Positions 5,205 to 5,889 of a stretch of DNA of 5,889 nucleotides are shown here, piece after piece (position 1 is the first letter of the stretch; every line of letters begins with the position of its first letter). A program made the position numbers and the translations under genes. The stretch spans positions 1 to 5,889 of the forward strand of contig DAOVBJ010000064.1 of assembly GCA_030670615.1 (NCBI GenBank), in the 5' to 3' direction. The notes under the pieces were generated by a model that saw only the letters and a program-made list of their open reading frames with translations, was not told the origin of the DNA and ran no database searches. Source of the stretch: Candidatus Bathyarchaeota archaeon. GTDB taxonomy: Archaea; Thermoproteota; Bathyarchaeia; RBG-16-48-13; GCA-020355125.

Positions 5205-5651
5205 TCACCCCGATACATAGATGATTATGTCGAAGGCGAAATCCATTAGTTCCTCACTCCGAGCATGCGCCGCAAGAGTCAGCGTTACCTGAATCACGTC
5301 CATTGGATTCAGCGGCGAGCCGTCGTAGTCCCAAGTGAGGGTCAGGCTCTCATTCGCTTCTTGCGGGACGTAGTTATCCGTCGTCAAGTTCAGCGTTGAG
5401 GGCACATTACTACTTGACTTTAAGTAAAAGGTGACATCGACGCTTGACCCGTTTTCGACGACTCCCCAATCTATCTCTGTCACGTTCTCCGTGAGAGCAG
5501 GGTACCAATACGCTCTGATGCCTATCGTCTTAAAGCTTCCTCGACCACGAATCACGAGTTGGCTTGCCGTGATAACAGATCCGACGGTTGACATGATAAG
5601 CAGGAAGGGAATTATTAAGAGAAACGGCTTAATTCTTATTTTCAATCTCAT
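5205..5651 (-). CDS. secreted or membrane-anchored beta-sandwich protein
   Basis: A 148-residue protein whose ATG follows GAGAGGT (5666-5660) at 8 nt. A basic start (MRLKIRIK) and hydrophobic helix (about 9-29, ending near TAS) form a signal peptide or anchor. The rest is rich in alternating hydrophobic residues. Motifs include ITEIDWG-like TEIDWGVVENGSSVDVTFYL (58-77), STLNLTT (85-91), LTLTWDYDGSPL (103-114) and the closing VTLTLAA...FAFDIIIY (122-145). This resembles a family of short exported archaeal proteins, recalled from Bathyarchaeia, with motifs like IDWG-x-x-x-G-x-S, TL-L-T-NW, LTL-WDYDG and a final F-FDI-I. I take the fold to be immunoglobulin-like. Four N-glycosylation sequons (Asn56, 67, 88, 100) support surface exposure. 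No enzyme motif is seen. Function is unknown; surface or cell-envelope association is an inference. Confidence 0.72.
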   Translation of the reverse strand: MRLKIRIKPFLLIIPFLLIMSTVGSVITASQLVIRGRGSFKTIGIRAYWYPALTENVTEIDWGVVENGSSVDVTFYLKSSSNVPSTLNLTTDNYVPQEANESLTLTWDYDGSPLNPMDVIQVTLTLAAHARSEELMDFAFDIIIYVSG

Positions 5652-5713
5652 TTTAGCATACCTCTCACTAACTAAAAAAAAGGTAAAATCCCAGGAGTAA
5701 CAGGGTTGATGAT

Positions 5714-5723
5714 GCGCGCGCGC
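5714..5723. repeat. alternating CG palindrome, block 3
   Basis: GCGCGCGCGC, 10 bp, lies inside the TAACAGG/CCTGTTA inverted repeat upstream of the secreted-protein operon. Confidence 0.7.
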
Positions 5724-5749
5724 TTGATAAATGGTTTGACCTGTTAATA

Positions 5750-5757
5750 ACGCGCGT
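5750..5757. repeat. alternating CG palindrome, block 4
   Basis: ACGCGCGT, 8 bp, lies 10 bp beyond the stop of the partial gene at the right edge. It is shorter than the other blocks and less secure as a member of the set. Confidence 0.5.
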
Positions 5758-5767
5758 GCTACAAGAG

Positions 5768-5889
5768 TTAATTTTTAACAACTTTATTGGCTCTGCACTC
5801 TGCAAGAAAATGCGCTGCTGCATCGCTTATCTGTTTAATCGTTATATACACTGGTGTTGCCGGTTCAATTTTTTCATTCTCTAAAATTT
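5768..5889 (-). CDS. unrecognised protein, C-terminal fragment
   Basis: On the minus strand a frame enters from the right edge (first full codon at 5887) and ends with TAA at 5770-5768, giving 39 visible residues. They include EKIEPATPVYITIKQISD, then AAAHFLAECRANKVVKN. The mixture of a beta-type segment (VYITI) and a helix (SDAAAHFLAECRAN) looks like genuine protein, and the opposite strand offers nothing better. I do not recognise the family. It runs in the same direction as the secreted-protein operon, but the 116-bp gap with promoter-like signals suggests a separate unit. Confidence 0.55.
   Translation of the reverse strand, partial: ILENEKIEPATPVYITIKQISDAAAHFLAECRANKVVKN

Larger units (their letters stand above)
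5652..5767 (-). promoter_or_regulatory. intergenic region upstream of the secreted-protein operon
   Basis: This 116-bp gap carries the ribosome binding site of the secreted-protein gene (5666-5660), a T8 run on the minus strand, a TATA-like ATTTATCA near 5733-5726, and two CG blocks. TAACAGG (5698-5704) and CCTGTTA (5740-5746) form a perfect inverted repeat around CG block 3 and the TATA-like element. That is a plausible operator layout, but no binding protein can be named. Confidence 0.4.

Noticed and set aside
5431..5700. 89-codon plus-strand frame opposite the secreted-protein gene
   Set aside because: The minus-strand product has a signal peptide, ribosome binding site and family-like motifs; the plus-strand product has none.
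5706..5712. TTGATGA as a C/D box RNA element
   Set aside because: Box C lacks the leading purine, and no D box (CTGA) is found at suitable spacing.

Overview
This window looks archaeal. It most resembles uncultivated Thermoproteota of the Bathyarchaeia type, but that placement is an inference. The evidence is an archaeal-style set of ion-translocating membrane subunits, a small secreted protein of a beta-sandwich family I associate with Bathyarchaeia, an archaeal HTH_45-like winged-helix regulator, and TATA-like rather than bacterial -35/-10 promoter signals. No rRNA, tRNA, CRISPR array, transposase or integrase was found.

Positions 1-4084 (+) are a tight operon for the membrane arm of a complex I / Mrp / membrane-bound hydrogenase-type machine. 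In order it holds the C-terminus of a NuoL-like subunit, a full NuoM-like antiporter subunit, two small proteins that together look like a split NuoJ (equivalent to the MbhD + MbhE pair), a NuoK/MrpC-like subunit and a second antiporter-like subunit of MrpD/NuoN type. Three of the five junctions are 4-nt NTGA stop/start overlaps, one is directly adjacent and one has a 5-nt gap, so the subunits are probably made by coupled translation. The catalytic module that feeds electrons to this arm is not in the window. It could be an Fpo/Nuo-like oxidoreductase or a group 4 NiFe hydrogenase. The first antiporter subunit keeps all the expected charged residues, while the second lacks both central lysines.

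Positions 4085-4924 are AT-rich and mostly non-coding. They hold a probable coding remnant, one small ribbon-helix-helix-like gene with a TATA-like element upstream, several short palindromes, and a strong hairpin plus T-tract that reads as a terminator for the minus strand.

Positions 4925-5651 (-) are a two-gene operon: a secreted or membrane-anchored beta-sandwich protein, then a winged-helix regulator whose ribosome binding site overlaps the stop of the first gene. After an intergenic gap, the right edge carries the C-terminus of another minus-strand gene that I do not recognise. Four alternating CG blocks (8-12 bp, self-complementary) punctuate the boundaries between transcription units from 4226 to 5757 and are not seen inside the operon genes.
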